A stretch of 44,238 bases of DNA, taken from NCBI GenBank assembly GCA_030433395.1, contig JAUILX010000001.1, forward strand, positions 1 to 44,238, written 5' to 3'. The stretch is from Chlamydiia bacterium. Its GTDB lineage: Bacteria; Chlamydiota; Chlamydiia; Chlamydiales; JACKPQ01. Positions 43,318-44,238 of the stretch are shown one piece after another (the stretch's first letter is position 1; every line of letters starts with the position of its first letter). A program made the position numbers and the translations under genes. Under the pieces are notes generated by a model that saw only the letters and a program-made list of their open reading frames with translations, searched no databases and was not told the DNA's origin.

Positions 43318-43674
43318 ATGAGCGCTTTTGGAAGATTGATGACTACAAGTGAACGAGACAAGGTTCAACAGATGGCAGATAGTGTAGATGAGGTTGTTAA
43401 CGATGAACTGGAAAAAACGATAGCATCTACCCAACAAGAAGCAAAAAAACATTTTGACGTTACAAAGTCACCAGCTGACATTGACTTTTCAGCCTACAAA
43501 TTGGCTGACGATGCCTACAAGAGTTTTAAGCTCAAAGTTAAAGAAAAGTACAACGAAGATTCACCCGATTATGAGCTCGCAGTTGCTATTGCAAATGGGC
43601 TTTCATGGCGTTTCTATGGACCTAGATCGATTCAAAAACAGTTACGTTTAATCATGACAGACTCTGACAACTAA
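43318..43674 (+). CDS. small protein of unknown function
   Basis: I do not recognise this 118-residue soluble protein, which follows the NifU-like gene by two bases and is likely co-transcribed. It is charged and mostly helical (ERDKVQQMADSVDEVVNDEL, FSAYKLADDAYKSFKLKVKE) and ends in a compact segment with GLSWRFYGPRSIQKQLRLI. No signal peptide or membrane segment is present. The position suggests a link to the gpmA / NifS-like / NifU-like operon. Confidence 0.7.
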   Translation: MSAFGRLMTTSERDKVQQMADSVDEVVNDELEKTIASTQQEAKKHFDVTKSPADIDFSAYKLADDAYKSFKLKVKEKYNEDSPDYELAVAIANGLSWRFYGPRSIQKQLRLIMTDSDN

Positions 43675-43719
43675 TCGCGTGTATACAAGCTCTCATCTGA
43701 ATTCTTCTAGAAAAGTAGC

Positions 43720-44238
43720 TTAAAGATCCTCAGCGTTAAGCTTTTTTCCGTCTGGCGAAAAGAGTTGGCTTTTCCATTCAGAAATATTGCGGGAGGTGGA
43801 GCTGAAATTAAGACCAATCACTAAGATGTTTTTATTAGCATCAGCGAAGCGCTCTTTATACTGTTTAAGCTCGGCTTGATCGAATGCGATGGGAGCTGAT
43901 TGGTCTAACTTGAATTCGAAGATACAAGTAGCAGTAGGCATATCAGCAACTAAGTTAACGCGCCCAACATTGGTTGCGACCTCAGCGTGTGTTCTAATCC
44001 CAGACTTCTCTAAAAACGTTAGAAAAATCGCAATCCATTATACCACGTTCGTAATGGGTCTAAAATGTGCGTTTCACCAGGAAAAACACCATCTTGGACA
44101 ATCTTTTGCATATGGGCAGAAAAGCTGTGCTTAATCTCTCCTTCCGTGTAGCCCGTAAGGTGAGAGTATGTTTTATCCATGCTGATATCAAGCACATTAT
44201 TCGGTCCAGAGAACAGAGAAACCTGGGAAAATTTGCTA
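43720..44238 (-). pseudogene. AAA-ATPase-like / PD-(D/E)XK (DUF1703) protein, internally deleted
   Basis: From the right edge the frame reads VSLFSGPNNVLDISMDKTYS, SHLTGYTEGEIKHSFSAHMQ and WYNGLRFF, the middle of AAA-ATPase-like proteins of the DUF1703 family, and stops at TAA 44021-44019. A shifted frame then starts TFLEKSGIRTHAEVATNVGR and runs through IFEFKLDQSAPIAFDQAELK and VIGLNFSSTSRNISEWKSQL to a stop at 43720, which is the C-terminal PD-(D/E)XK nuclease-fold part. The segment between WYNG and the nuclease part, usually about 200 residues, is gone. It is therefore a dead gene with a deletion and frameshift. The 5' end is outside the window. Confidence 0.8.

Noticed and set aside
1..44238. 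tRNA, rRNA and CRISPR arrays
   Set aside because: No cloverleaf with a T-loop sequence, no ribosomal RNA and no regularly spaced repeats were found on reading all intergenic stretches; small RNAs without strong structure could be missed.

Overview
The window reads as a chromosomal segment of a non-Chlamydiaceae ('environmental' or amoeba-associated) member of the Chlamydiota. Support comes from a type III secretion block in the order sctJ-K-L-R-S-T, four tandem MOMP-like outer-membrane proteins that all end in Phe, a complete sufBCDS operon, a gpmA / NifS-like / NifU-like run, and glycogen phosphorylase. I cannot fix the family or species from sequence alone. GC content is moderate to low. 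I saw no rRNA, tRNA or CRISPR array.

Layout. 1-2000: a truncated AAA ATPase gene, an intact IS110-family transposase with a structured non-coding flank (possible bridge RNA), and copy A of a dispersed repeat. 2014-5570: CPBP protease, aldehyde dehydrogenase, PgeF and a small secreted protein. 5662-8130: an overlapping sugar-nucleotide operon (rfbD, rfbB, kdsB) whose stop codon is completed by a 165-bp palindromic MITE. 8504-9292: a scar made of an IS982-like transposase remnant and a broken ABC transporter gene. 9438-14796: an alpha/beta hydrolase, then the suf operon, which ends at a bidirectional terminator. 14810-20838 (minus strand): an ankyrin lipoprotein and four MOMP-like porins, three of them with their own terminator or a neighbour's, each with a TTGACA-type promoter candidate. 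20903-27273 (minus): sctT-S-R-L-K-J, a family 9 glycosyltransferase and hemH.

27320-37063: a metal P-type ATPase, a GDP-mannose-dehydratase-like protein with a signal peptide, an amino-acid-binding lipoprotein, an 888-residue protein with ankyrin-like ends, a broken small secreted gene and glgP. 37078-37670: an orphan polymorphic-toxin-like domain. The start of its immunity gene is fused to a 65-bp copy of the neighbouring pit gene, and copy B of the dispersed repeat follows. 37760-43674: pit with its DUF47 partner, a pseudouridine synthase, a small phosphatase, gpmA, a NifS-like protein that has lost its catalytic residues, a NifU-like protein and a small unknown protein. 43720-44238: a deleted pseudogene of the AAA-ATPase/PD-(D/E)XK family.

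Functional reading. Most genes serve envelope building (porins, Kdo, rhamnose, heptosyl-type transfer), host interaction (type III apparatus, ankyrin proteins), Fe-S and haem metabolism (SUF, NifU-like, ferrochelatase with a Cys-rich tail), and carbon or phosphate supply. The most unusual items are the MITE that supplies a stop codon, the decapitated toxin-immunity locus, the degenerate NifS-like protein beside a complete SUF system, and the exported-looking Gmd homologue with an altered catalytic motif.
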